Shown piece by piece: positions 52,998 to 61,390 of a stretch of 64,000 bases of DNA. Positions within the stretch are counted from its first letter, which is position 1. Each line of letters begins with the position of its first letter. The position numbers and the translations under genes are program-made. The notes beneath the pieces are model-generated. The model saw only the letters and a list, made by a program, of their open reading frames with translations. It did no database searches and was not told the DNA's origin. The stretch lies in assembly GCA_013322215.1 (NCBI GenBank), contig JAAMEZ010000036.1, positions 744,001 to 808,000 of the forward strand, written 5' to 3'. The DNA is from Martinezella rhizogenes (lineage in GTDB: Bacteria > Pseudomonadota > Alphaproteobacteria > Rhizobiales > Rhizobiaceae).

Positions 52998-54499
52998 CCG
53001 TCAGCATCGACAAGCCATTGTCCTGGCGTGACGTCGCGCGCGTCGGCGCCGGCGAGCCGCTCTCTCTTTCCGATGCTGCCTGGGAACGCGTTGCCAAGGC
53101 AGCCCGCATCGTCGAGCGCATTGTCGAGACGGGCGTGCGTGCCTATGGTGTCAATACTGGCGTCGGTGCCCTCTCCGATACGGTGGTCGACCGTGATTCC
53201 CAGAGCCGGCTATCGCGCAACATCATCCTCAGCCATGCCTGCGGCGTCGGCCCCTTGCTGCCGGCCCGCGAGGTCCGCTCGATCATATCGGCACAGATCG
53301 CCAATTTCGCCCATGGCCATTCCGGCGTGCGGCCAGAAATCGTCAGGTATTTGGTTGCGTTTCTCGAGCACGACTGCATTCCGGAAGTCCCGTCCAAAGG
53401 CTCTGCCGGTTATCTCACGCACAATGCCCATACCGCCCTCGTGCTGATCGGCGAGGGCAGGGCTGCCGTGAAGGGCAACTCTACGAGCGGCGGCGAAGCG
53501 CTGGCTGCAATCGGCTTGACCCCCTTGGTGCTCGGCGCCAAGGAGGGCTTGAGCCTCGTTAACGGCACGGCCTGCGCCACGGGATTGTCGGCGCTCGCAG
53601 TCTCCCGCGCGGAACATCTGCTTGATTGGGCCGACGCGATTGCAGCGCTGACGCTCGAGGCGGCGGGTTGCCAGATCACGGCCTTCGATGAAAACGTATT
53701 GGCGCTGCGCCCATCGGCTGGTATCGCCAAGGTTGGGCGCAGGCTGCGCAGCCGCCTGAATGGCAGCGGTCTCGTCGCTGCCGCATTGGGGCGGCGGACG
53801 CAGGATGCGCTGAGCCTGAGATCGGTGCCGCATGCCCATGGTACGGCCTGGGACGTCTTTGAGCAAACTGCCCGCATCGTCGATCAGGAACTGGCTTCCG
53901 TGACGGACAATCCGGCGGTTTCTGGTACGCCGGAGCGGCCGATCGTTTCCTCCGAAGCCCATGCCGTTGCGCCGGCCCTCGGTCAGGCGGCTGACAGTCT
54001 TGCGATCGCGATCGCGCAGATATCGGCGATGAGTGAGCGGCGGATGGATCGTCTCGTTAATCCTTTGGTGAGCGGCCTGCCGCCGTTCCTTGCGAGCGAT
54101 GCCGGCAGCCACTCCGGTTTCATGATCGCGCAATATACGGCTGCGGCCCTCAGCAATGACAACAGGCGTTTGGCTGCGCCCGCATCGCTCGATGGTGGCC
54201 TGACCTCCGGCCTTCAGGAGGATTTCCTCGCCCATCCCACGGCTGCCGCCAACAAGCTGCTCGCGATCCTCGACAATGCCGAATACATCCTCGCGATCGA
54301 ATTGATGGCCGCCGCGCAGGCTCATGACTTCCTTGCCTCGCAGGGGACGCGAGCGCCGGGCACAGATCGCCTCCACGCCGTTGTCCGCTCGCGTGTTCCT
54401 CTCTATGGCGACGATCGTCCGCTGAATGCCGACATGGAGGCGCTGCGGGATCTGATTGCCCAGACCGTGCCTCCTGCCGAACAAGAAACTGGAGCCTAA
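52994..54499 (+). CDS. Histidine/aromatic ammonia-lyase homologue lacking the MIO triad
   Basis: A 501-residue member of the HAL/PAL fold. Retained signatures: YGVNTGVGAL (51-60, with the catalytic-type Tyr), ILSHACGVGP, KEGLSLVNGTACATGLSAL (183-201), VTDNPAV, ISAMSERRMDRLVNPLVSGL, HSGFMIAQYTAAAL and GLQEDFLAHP. The MIO-forming stretch is different: a typical histidase reads KGSVGASGDLAPLAH, whereas here residues 135-146 read KGSAGYLTHNAH, three residues shorter, so the Ala-Ser-Gly triad is missing. Classical histidine deamination is therefore unlikely. Ergothionase, as I recall, is a MIO-free member that expels trimethylamine, so a quaternary or N-methylated amino acid is the best guess. It is coupled to the transporter ATPase (ATGA) and to the downstream oxidase. 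Confidence 0.9.
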   Translation: MTVSIDKPLSWRDVARVGAGEPLSLSDAAWERVAKAARIVERIVETGVRAYGVNTGVGALSDTVVDRDSQSRLSRNIILSHACGVGPLLPAREVRSIISAQIANFAHGHSGVRPEIVRYLVAFLEHDCIPEVPSKGSAGYLTHNAHTALVLIGEGRAAVKGNSTSGGEALAAIGLTPLVLGAKEGLSLVNGTACATGLSALAVSRAEHLLDWADAIAALTLEAAGCQITAFDENVLALRPSAGIAKVGRRLRSRLNGSGLVAAALGRRTQDALSLRSVPHAHGTAWDVFEQTARIVDQELASVTDNPAVSGTPERPIVSSEAHAVAPALGQAADSLAIAIAQISAMSERRMDRLVNPLVSGLPPFLASDAGSHSGFMIAQYTAAALSNDNRRLAAPASLDGGLTSGLQEDFLAHPTAAANKLLAILDNAEYILAIELMAAAQAHDFLASQGTRAPGTDRLHAVVRSRVPLYGDDRPLNADMEALRDLIAQTVPPAEQETGA

Positions 54500-54500
54500 A

Positions 54501-55649
54501 TTGTCCGCGGAATTCGACGTTGCCGTCATCGGTCTCGGCGCGATGGGAAGTGCGGCTCTATCTTTTGCCGCCGCGCGTGGCGCAAAGGCAATCGGGATCG
54601 AGGCGCATTTTCCAGCTCATTCCCTCAGCTCTTCGCATGGCGACAGCCGCCTGATCCGCCTCGGCTATTTCGAAGATCCGTCCTATGTTCCCTTGCTGAA
54701 ACGGGCCTATCACAATTGGCGTTCGCTGGAGGAGAGACTGCGTGCCGAGATTTTGACGGTGACAGGCGTCCTGCAGATCGGGGCGCCGGACAGCAAGATC
54801 GTCAGCGGCACGCGCGCTTCCTGCGACATGCATGGATTGCCGCACGAGATCCTCGACTGTGACGCCATGAAACGCCGCTTCCCGGCTTTCGCGCTTGAGG
54901 AGGGCGAGGTTGGCCTGCTCGATCCGCAGGGTGGCTATGTGCGCCCTGAGGCCGCAATCATGGGCTATCTCAAGCTTGCGGCGGAAGATGGTGCGGTCCT
55001 GCATTTCGGCGAGCGCGTTGTGGCGATCGACCCTGATGATAGCGGCGTGACGGTCGTTTCTTCGACCAGGCGATATCGTGCCCGCAAGGTGATCGTTGCA
55101 ACCGGCGCATGGATTGCCGAGTTGGTGCCGCAGTTAAAGGCGCATGCCCAGCCGATCCGGCAGGTGGTTGCCTGGTATCAGCCGAAGGACGGTTTTGTCG
55201 CCGAGCCGCAGCGCATGCCCTGCTTCCTGCGGGATGAAGGCGCCGAAGGGTCGTATTTCGGCTTTCCGGCGATCGGCGTCGATGGCGTGAAAATCGGCCG
55301 CCATGCTCATTTCAGGGAGCCGATCGATCCCGTCTTGCCAAATCCGCCTGTCAATGACGCCGATACCGATCTGCTCGACAGCTTTGCCCGCAAGTGCTTG
55401 CCGGAGGCAGCGTCGTTCCGCGTGCGGGCGACGACCTGCCGTTACACCATGCTGCCGAGTGAAGATTTTCTCATCGATAGGCTGCCTGGGCAGCCGAATG
55501 TGGTGGTCTCGTCGGCTTGTTCCGGCCATGGCTTCAAGTTTACGAGCGTCGTCGGCGAGATCCTCGCCGACCTGGCGCTTCAAGACGGCAGCGCACTGCC
55601 GACGGCCCTCTTCTCCTTTGAGAAGCATTTTGGCGGCCAATCGGCTTAG
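54501..55649 (+). CDS. FAD-dependent oxidase of the monomeric sarcosine oxidase/SolA family
   Basis: A 382-residue flavoenzyme of the MSOX/N-methyltryptophan oxidase family, which oxidises N-methylated amino acids to amine, formaldehyde and H2O2. Marks: VAVIGLGAMGSAALSFAAA (Rossmann), LSSSHGDSRLIRLGYFEDP (His/Arg flavin contacts), Cys313 in TTCRYTMLPSEDFLID, matching the cysteine that binds FAD covalently in the family, and CSGHGFKFTSVVGEI with the conserved Lys. I place the start at TTG 54501, one base after the lyase stop, with GGAG six bases upstream; a longer in-frame start at 54456 lies inside the lyase gene. Co-occurrence with the MIO-less lyase suggests an N-methyl substrate. Confidence 0.9.
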   Translation: MSAEFDVAVIGLGAMGSAALSFAAARGAKAIGIEAHFPAHSLSSSHGDSRLIRLGYFEDPSYVPLLKRAYHNWRSLEERLRAEILTVTGVLQIGAPDSKIVSGTRASCDMHGLPHEILDCDAMKRRFPAFALEEGEVGLLDPQGGYVRPEAAIMGYLKLAAEDGAVLHFGERVVAIDPDDSGVTVVSSTRRYRARKVIVATGAWIAELVPQLKAHAQPIRQVVAWYQPKDGFVAEPQRMPCFLRDEGAEGSYFGFPAIGVDGVKIGRHAHFREPIDPVLPNPPVNDADTDLLDSFARKCLPEAASFRVRATTCRYTMLPSEDFLIDRLPGQPNVVVSSACSGHGFKFTSVVGEILADLALQDGSALPTALFSFEKHFGGQSA

Positions 55650-55669
55650 CCGCCAATTTCGCAGATGGT

Positions 55670-56164
55670 CTAGCCGATCGTCATCCGTCGCAGGACATCC
55701 GATTTGAAATAGAAGTGCTGAACAAGCGCTCCAAATATGTGAAGTACGACGACGATCCAAAGCAGCGTCTTGATCGGACCGCCATGGACGAAGGCGGCGG
55801 TATCGATACCGAGATAGTAGGCTGCTATTCCCGATAGGGGCATTGCGAAGATCAGCGCATAGAGCAGGAAATGCGTGATGCTTGCGATGTAGTGCAGAAA
55901 CGCAGGCTGACCGTCTGGCAGCGCTGGGACATCGGACACCAATCTCAAGCCAAGGCGCAGGATAGCCAGCAGCAGAATCGCGATACCGGCATAGGCATGG
56001 ATATTGGCGCTGGCAATATCGGCCGGCGTTGGCGTCTGGCCATGACGCACAAGACGCCGCCATGCGTTCATACCGTCGGGAAACAGGAGATTGAAAAAGA
56101 TGAGGATGGCCATGAGCCAGTGAAGAATGCGTTGCGGAGCAGAGTAGGTCGATCTGGCAGGCAT
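55670..56164 (-). CDS. Cytochrome b561 family protein
   Basis: A 164-residue inner-membrane di-haem cytochrome with four helices. Candidate axial histidines are in RILHWLMAILIF, ANIHAYAGIAILLL, SITHFLLYALIFAMP and VVLHIFGALVQHFYF. SGIAAYYLGID and the C-terminal LRRMTIG are typical. Such proteins pass electrons from quinol to periplasmic acceptors or quench superoxide. It stands alone, convergent with the oxidase gene, with a palindromic control region upstream. Confidence 0.87.
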   Translation of the reverse strand: MPARSTYSAPQRILHWLMAILIFFNLLFPDGMNAWRRLVRHGQTPTPADIASANIHAYAGIAILLLAILRLGLRLVSDVPALPDGQPAFLHYIASITHFLLYALIFAMPLSGIAAYYLGIDTAAFVHGGPIKTLLWIVVVLHIFGALVQHFYFKSDVLRRMTIG

Positions 56165-56186
56165 CGGATCTCCTTAAATTGGAATT

Positions 56187-56218
56187 GTTCTAAAGGTAGA
56201 ACATGATTCTAACGAGAA
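56187..56218. promoter_or_regulatory. Palindromes upstream of cytochrome b561
   Basis: GTTCTA-AAGG-TAGAAC (56187-56202) is a perfect 6-bp inverted repeat, followed by a second, weaker one, TTCT-AACG-AGAA, about four bases later. They lie about 25-50 bases upstream of the cytochrome gene start, where an operator would be expected. The rest of the 450-base spacer up to the O-methyltransferase (56616) has no gene I can support. Confidence 0.45.
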
Positions 56219-56615
56219 CCTGAATGCCGCCGCTGGCATTTGGAAGCATATCCTGGACAACCTTATGAGGGTTCTCCGGGGCGCTCCTTTCAGCTCGGGA
56301 CGGCGCGGGGCCGACGGATATGGTCGCGATACCGATCGTTCCGGCAGTCCGCTCGCTCGTTGTCCGATCATATCGCGGCAGGTCGTTTGATTCCGGTACT
56401 GGAGGATTGGAGCCTTCACCGATCTGATCAGGGATAAAAATGCGCCCGGCGGATCACGATCGAAAGATTAAATTTCAGACAGGCGCTCCGTCATATATTG
56501 CGAACGATATCGAGATGATCGATCACAATGCCGGTCAGGCTATCGCCATCGTGCTTGATGAAGCAGCCGGCGCAATCGCGCGCTGGCGAACGACTGACTC
56601 AATGAGGAGTTTGTT

Positions 56616-57233
56616 ATGGATCAGAAGATCGAAGCCGTTCTTGAAGCCTATCATGCACTTATTCGCGAAGAGCACAGCAAACCTAGGGAAATGCCGCCGG
56701 GCGGACGCGACGGTGGCCAGGATCGCCGGCTGAGGGCCGTTGGACCCGAGACGGGTCGCTTCATCAACATTCTGGCGAAAAGCCTGAAGGCGCCCACCAT
56801 TCTCGAACTTGGCACATCCTTCGGCTATTCCGGCATCTGGCTGGCCGAGGCTGCGCGCGCAAGCGGGGGAAAGCTCATTTCCATGGAGCTGCATGCCTAC
56901 AAGACCGAATTTGCCAGGGAAATGGCCGAGAAGGCGGGTCTGTCGGAGCATATCGACTTCCAGATCGGCGATGCCGTCGAGATGATCAAGGCGCTTCCCA
57001 CCGGCGTCGATTTCGTTCTCGTCGACCTGTGGAAGGATCTTTATATTCCGTGCCTGGAGGCTTTCTATCCCAAGCTCAATGCCGGTGCGATTATCGTTGC
57101 CGACAATATGTTCATGCCCGGCAATAACGATGTGAAGCGCTATGGCGAGGCTGTTCGCGCCAAGCCGGGCATCACATCCGTTCTGCTGCCCGTCGGCTCT
57201 GGCATCGAAGTCAGCCGCTACGATCCCGTTTGA
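56616..57233 (+). CDS. SAM-dependent O-methyltransferase (CCoAOMT-like)
   Basis: A 205-residue class I methyltransferase. TILELGTSFGYSGIWLAEAA is motif I, KLISMELHAYKTEFAREMAE the ribose-binding acidic strand, and FVLVDLWKDLYIPCLEAFYP followed by NAGAIIVADNMFMPG are motifs of the metal-dependent O-methyltransferase family 3 (the asparagine in DNM included). The substrate may be a catechol or similar small molecule. GAGGAG lies before the ATG. It is a single gene, convergent with the hydrolase at 57285. Confidence 0.88.
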   Translation: MDQKIEAVLEAYHALIREEHSKPREMPPGGRDGGQDRRLRAVGPETGRFINILAKSLKAPTILELGTSFGYSGIWLAEAARASGGKLISMELHAYKTEFAREMAEKAGLSEHIDFQIGDAVEMIKALPTGVDFVLVDLWKDLYIPCLEAFYPKLNAGAIIVADNMFMPGNNDVKRYGEAVRAKPGITSVLLPVGSGIEVSRYDPV

Positions 57234-57284
57234 GATACAGAGTTCGGCGGCGGCCACATTCTTGAGACCGCCGCCGACTTGTCG

Positions 57285-58043
57285 TTACTTGCCGGCATCC
57301 TTGGCCGCCTTCTCGATCACCGCGGCAACCTTTTCCGGCTGCGAGGCGAAGACGGCGTGGCTTGCCTTGATTTCGGTCACATCGCTGCCGGCACGCTTTG
57401 CCATGTCTCGCTCAAGCTCGGGATTGATCGAGCGGTCATTCGTCGCCACGACGGCCCAGCTCTTCTTCGCCCGCCAGGCCGGGTCGCCGACCTTGGCGGT
57501 AAAGGCGGCCTTGGAAGCGAAGACCTGCGATTTTGCCAGGAAAGCGGCTTCGTCCTTCGGCAGATCGGCGGCAAAGTCAGCCGCGAAGGTTGCCGGGTCG
57601 ATATAGAGATATTGGCCGTCCTTGGTTTCGCGGATGTTCATGCTGCCTGCCGGCTTCGAGCTTGCAAGGCTGATCAGGCTTTCGCCCTTGTCCGGCTGAA
57701 ACGCCGCGACATAGACGAGACCGGCAACATCCGGGCGATTGCCGGCTTCGGTGATGACCATGCCGCCATAGCTATGGCCGACGAGCAGGCTCGGCCCTTT
57801 CTGAAGATCGAGCACGCGATTGGTGGCTGCGACATCGTCCGCAAGCGAAGTGATCGGCTCCTGTACGACGGTGACGTTGAAGCCATCCTTTTCAAGGATG
57901 TCGGCGGTCTTGCGCCATCCCGAACCATCGGCAAGGGCGCCGTGGACGATGACGATATTCCTGACCTCGGCTGCCTGCGCGGCAAAGGCAAAAGTGCTTG
58001 CGGCAAGACCAAGGGCGGCGATGGAGAGGAAACGGGTCTTCAT
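57285..58043 (-). CDS. Exported alpha/beta hydrolase (serine type)
   Basis: A 252-residue protein with a signal peptide (LSIAALGLAASTFAFAAQAA, about 6-25) and an alpha/beta hydrolase core: NIVIVHGALADGSGWRKTA (oxyanion region), nucleophile elbow LVGHSYGGMVITEAG with Ser at about 92, and the late SHAVFASQPEKVAAVI with the catalytic His. This pattern is common in rhizobial salicylate-esterase-like periplasmic hydrolases; the substrate is unknown. It lies 50 bases downstream of dipZ on the same strand, so the two are probably one operon. Confidence 0.88.
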   Translation of the reverse strand: MKTRFLSIAALGLAASTFAFAAQAAEVRNIVIVHGALADGSGWRKTADILEKDGFNVTVVQEPITSLADDVAATNRVLDLQKGPSLLVGHSYGGMVITEAGNRPDVAGLVYVAAFQPDKGESLISLASSKPAGSMNIRETKDGQYLYIDPATFAADFAADLPKDEAAFLAKSQVFASKAAFTAKVGDPAWRAKKSWAVVATNDRSINPELERDMAKRAGSDVTEIKASHAVFASQPEKVAAVIEKAAKDAGK

Positions 58044-58093
58044 GGGTATAACTCCTGTGTGTAGAGGTTCATGCTTGAGGTGGAGAGGAAATT

Positions 58094-59866
58094 TCAGCCG
58101 AAGGTGAAGGCGTAGGCCTGGACCCCGGGATCGAGGAAACGGATCTCGAAGTTGCGGGCGGTGACGTCACCCGACTGACGGACGAGCTGATAGAGCTTGG
58201 TGGCGGTCACGATGCCATTGCCGTCGGCGTCGATATCGGAGCCGTGGTCGGCGCCAGGCGCCTTTCCGTCCACGGTCACCTGGAAGCGGATCGGCTTGCC
58301 ATCAGCCGAGGGTCCGAGAACGAGATGCAGGTCGCGGGCACTGAAGCGGTAAGTGATGCCGCCGCCCGCCTTATCGAGCACGGCCTGTTCCGAGCCGATC
58401 GTCCAGGTGCCCGCCAGTCCCCATTGGTTGAGGCCGGGATTGGCAATGGAATAGTCGGCGGCGGTGTCGGCCTTCACGCCTTCCGGGGAGACGAAACCTG
58501 TGGCCTGGCTATAGCCGACATAGGTTTCGCCTGAGCGGATATGGCCAAGGTCGGGGCTTGCTTCCGCACCCCTAGCATCGGGAACAACCGGGCCGCTTTG
58601 CGCCATGTCGCTGCCGGCTTCACGCAGGAGATCCTGGATTGCCTGTTCGGTCTGGCGATAATTGCCTTCACCGAAATGCTGGTAGCGCACCCGCCCCTTG
58701 GCATCGATCAGATAATGGGCCGGCCAGTAGTTGTTCTCGAAGGCGCGCCAGATGCGGTAGTCGTTGTCGATCGCGACGGGATAGCCGATCTTGAAGTCAG
58801 TGACCGCCTTCTTGACGTTATCGACATTTTTCTCGAAGGCGAACTCCGGAGCGTGGACGCCGATCACGACGAGACCCTGATCCTTATACTTTTCCGCCCA
58901 GGCACGAACATAGGGAATGGTGCGGATGCAGTTGATGCAGGAATAGGTCCAGAAGTCGACAAGCACGACCTTGCCGCGAAGCTCGGCCGTCGTCAGCGGC
59001 TGCGAGTTCAGCCAGGTGACTGCGCCATCGAGGGAAGGGGCAGCACCTTCGATGGGAAGATCGCTGTGGAACGGGCGAGCCGCATCTGTCGCGACCTTCA
59101 TGGCGCCGTTGCTGGCAACCTCGGTTTCGGGAGCTGACGCCTTGGGGTGCAGCTTCTCCAGCAAGGCCTGTTCGAAGGAGCCGGTGCTTGCATAGGAGAG
59201 ACGGGCAAGCAGGCCGGTATCGAGGCCAAGCGCGATGGCTGCAACGCCGGCCAGAACGGCCGCTCCCGCAACTTGCCGGATGCGTTCGCTGACGCCGAGG
59301 GACTGCTTCATGCGGGCAAAGATCTTGCCGCCGGCAAGTAACGCACCGGCAAGCGAGGTCGCGGCACCGGCGCCATAGGCGAGCAGCAGGAATGTTGTTT
59401 GTAGATTGGCGCCCTTCAAGGCAGCACCGGTGAGGACAAGTCCGAGGATCGGGCCGGCGCAGGGCGCCCAGAGCAGGCCGGTCGCGATGCCGAGTACGAA
59501 GGAGCTTCGCACACTCGCAGTCGCACGCTGCGCACCGGCGGCGTTCAGGAGATTGTTGCCGAGATCGACGGCTGGCCGCGAAAGCGCAGTCGCTATGCGC
59601 GGCGAAATCAGGCTGAGGCCGAAGAGCCCGAGCAGGATGATGGCAGCGAGGCGACCATATTCATTGGCGCGGATCGCCCAAGCACCGCCGACCGCAGCTA
59701 GCGTCGCAACGATAGCGAAGGTGAGCGCCATGCCTGCAAGCATGGGCAGCGTACTCCTGACGAAGGGCTGTCCGGCGCGGGCAAAGACGAAGGGGAGGAT
59801 GGGCAGGATGCACGGACTTAAGATCGTCAGCGCACCGCCGAGATAGGCAATGATGAGAAGCGTCAT
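58094..59866 (-). CDS. DipZ-type thiol-disulfide protein: CcdA + thioredoxin + C-terminal beta domain
   Basis: A 590-residue fusion. Residues about 1-220 are a CcdA/DsbD-like six-helix membrane domain with redox cysteines in LSPCILPILPFVFARAG and WAPCAGPILGLVL. A periplasmic thioredoxin-like domain (about 280-420) follows with WTYSCINCIRTIPY (CxxC) and VVIGVHAPEFAFEKNVDNVK. The C-terminal 170 residues are a beta-rich galactose-binding-like domain (GLNQWGLAGTWTIGSEQAVL to the end), as in mycobacterial DipZ. It brings reducing power from the cytoplasm to the periplasm. It is divergent from a Tat-exported hydrolase, with direct-repeat sites between them. Confidence 0.9.
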   Translation of the reverse strand: MTLLIIAYLGGALTILSPCILPILPFVFARAGQPFVRSTLPMLAGMALTFAIVATLAAVGGAWAIRANEYGRLAAIILLGLFGLSLISPRIATALSRPAVDLGNNLLNAAGAQRATASVRSSFVLGIATGLLWAPCAGPILGLVLTGAALKGANLQTTFLLLAYGAGAATSLAGALLAGGKIFARMKQSLGVSERIRQVAGAAVLAGVAAIALGLDTGLLARLSYASTGSFEQALLEKLHPKASAPETEVASNGAMKVATDAARPFHSDLPIEGAAPSLDGAVTWLNSQPLTTAELRGKVVLVDFWTYSCINCIRTIPYVRAWAEKYKDQGLVVIGVHAPEFAFEKNVDNVKKAVTDFKIGYPVAIDNDYRIWRAFENNYWPAHYLIDAKGRVRYQHFGEGNYRQTEQAIQDLLREAGSDMAQSGPVVPDARGAEASPDLGHIRSGETYVGYSQATGFVSPEGVKADTAADYSIANPGLNQWGLAGTWTIGSEQAVLDKAGGGITYRFSARDLHLVLGPSADGKPIRFQVTVDGKAPGADHGSDIDADGNGIVTATKLYQLVRQSGDVTARNFEIRFLDPGVQAYAFTFG

Positions 59867-60010
59867 CGTCTTGTTCCTTTAGAAGCGATTGACCAGCTGC
59901 CAACGGCGACGTGCCGTGCTCAGCAATGACGCTATCTGCAGTCGGCGACGTATCTCGAATGTGTCTGGTTGGATGCGGGAATGTACCGAAACGTCGACGC
60001 TCCCGGCTTC

Positions 60011-60178
60011 GATACATTGCGATACAAACTGGCCGATTTGGGCGCGATTTTGCAGGTGGCTCAGCTGCTTGCCGACGCGGTCGGAGAAAAGGGACTGGAT
60101 TGTATCAGACTGTATCTGTGCGGCCTGAAGCTACACAGATATTCAAAAGCCGGCCGTCTGCGACACATCGGCGATACA
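60011..60178. promoter_or_regulatory. Paired GATACA direct repeats between dipZ and the Tat-exported hydrolase
   Basis: Site 1 at 60011-60026 is GATACA-TTGC-GATACA. Site 2 at 60101-60116 is TGTATC-AGAC-TGTATC, the same 10-bp-period pair on the other strand. Site 3 at 60162-60178 is GACACA-TCGGC-GATACA (11-bp period). OmpR-family regulators usually bind direct repeats of this period, and one is encoded at 61391. The 359-base spacer 59867-60225 has no credible gene. Confidence 0.6.
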
Positions 60179-60225
60179 TGCGGCTGGCTTTCTTAAGCCC
60201 ACGATCCAATTCACAGGAGAGACAG

Positions 60226-61278
60226 ATGTCCGAGGAAATCAATCACAACCGCCGCCGCTTCTTTGGCATTGCCGCAATCGCTGTCGCAGCCGCCGAGTTT
60301 GGCCTGCCTGCCATCGCCGGCGCGCAGGAAACCAAGGCTTCCGCATCGACGCTGCCCGCCGTCAAAGCCGGCACCCACACCTCCTTCGAGGCACTGAAGC
60401 AGATCAAGGCGGGCGTGCTCAATGTCGGCTACGCGGAAGCCGGTCCGGCCGATGGTCCGGTCGTCCTGCTGCTGCATGGCTGGCCCTACGACATCTACAG
60501 CTTCGTCGATGTCGCACCGCTTTTGGCCGGTGCCGGCTACCGGGTCATCATTCCCTATCTTCGCGGCTATGGCACCACCACCTTCCTTTCGAAGGAAACA
60601 CCGCGCAACGGCCAGCAGGCAGCGCTTGCCGCTGACATGATCGCGCTTCTTGATGCGCTGAAGATCGAAAAGGCTGTCATTGCCGGCTACGACTGGGGTG
60701 GTCGCACAGCCGATATCATGGCCGCCCTTTGGCCCGAGCGCTGCAAGGCGCTGGTCTCGGTCAGCGGCTATCTCATCGGCAGCCAGGAAATCAATCGCAA
60801 GCCGCTGCCGCCGAAGGCCGAGCTCGCATGGTGGTACCAGTTCTATTTTGCCACCGAGCGTGGCCGCCTCGGCTACCAGGAAAACCGTCACGATTTCGCA
60901 AAGCTGATCTGGCACACCGCCTCGCCGCAATGGGCTTTCGATGACGCGACCTACGATCGCTCGGCAGCAGCTTTCGACAATCCCGATCACGTCGATATCG
61001 TCATCCATAATTACCGCTGGCGGCTTGGTCTCGTCGAAGGCGAGGCAAAGTTCGATGCCTATGAAAAGAAGCTCGCCGCCGGACCGGTGATTTCGATCCC
61101 GACCATCACCATGGAAGGCGACGCCAACGGCGCGCCTCATCCGGAACCTTCAACCTATCGCGGGAAGTTCTCGGGCAAGTATGAGCATCGCACCATCACC
61201 GGCGGTATCGGACACAATCTGCCCCAGGAGGCACCCCAGGCTTTCGCCCAGGCGGTGATAGATGTTGATCGGTTCTAG
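60226..61278 (+). CDS. Tat-exported alpha/beta hydrolase (epoxide hydrolase-like, Asp nucleophile)
   Basis: A 350-residue protein. The N-terminus HNRRRFFGIAAIAVAAAEFG is a clear twin-arginine signal, with cleavage likely near AIAGAQE. The hydrolase core has LLLHGWPYDIYSFVDVAPLL, IIPYLRGYGTTTF and the nucleophile elbow AGYDWGGRTADI with Asp instead of Ser, as in epoxide hydrolases and haloalkane dehalogenases; the His is in GGIGHNLPQEAP. AGGAGAGACAG precedes ATG 60226. It is followed by a two-component system on the same strand, so a shared stress regulon is likely. Confidence 0.9.
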   Translation: MSEEINHNRRRFFGIAAIAVAAAEFGLPAIAGAQETKASASTLPAVKAGTHTSFEALKQIKAGVLNVGYAEAGPADGPVVLLLHGWPYDIYSFVDVAPLLAGAGYRVIIPYLRGYGTTTFLSKETPRNGQQAALAADMIALLDALKIEKAVIAGYDWGGRTADIMAALWPERCKALVSVSGYLIGSQEINRKPLPPKAELAWWYQFYFATERGRLGYQENRHDFAKLIWHTASPQWAFDDATYDRSAAAFDNPDHVDIVIHNYRWRLGLVEGEAKFDAYEKKLAAGPVISIPTITMEGDANGAPHPEPSTYRGKFSGKYEHRTITGGIGHNLPQEAPQAFAQAVIDVDRF

Positions 61279-61390
61279 TTCGACGGTAGTGTTCGGAAGG
61301 GTGCCGGCGTAAGCTGGCTCCCTTAGCCATTGGCGCCGTAAGGATGAATATTCGTAGCTTGATGCTTACGATGATGAGTGGGAAATCGAA

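Noticed and set aside
53210..54529. Minus-strand frame of 439 codons opposite the HAL-like gene
   Set aside because: Antisense shadow in high-GC DNA; the plus-strand frame has clear family signatures and operon context.
56440..56733. Plus-strand frame before the O-methyltransferase
   Set aside because: Runs into the methyltransferase gene in another frame and lacks a ribosome binding site.
59889..60196. Small plus-strand frames upstream of the Tat-exported hydrolase
   Set aside because: They lie over the direct-repeat control region and have no protein character; the hydrolase has a clear start at 60226 with AGGAGAG.
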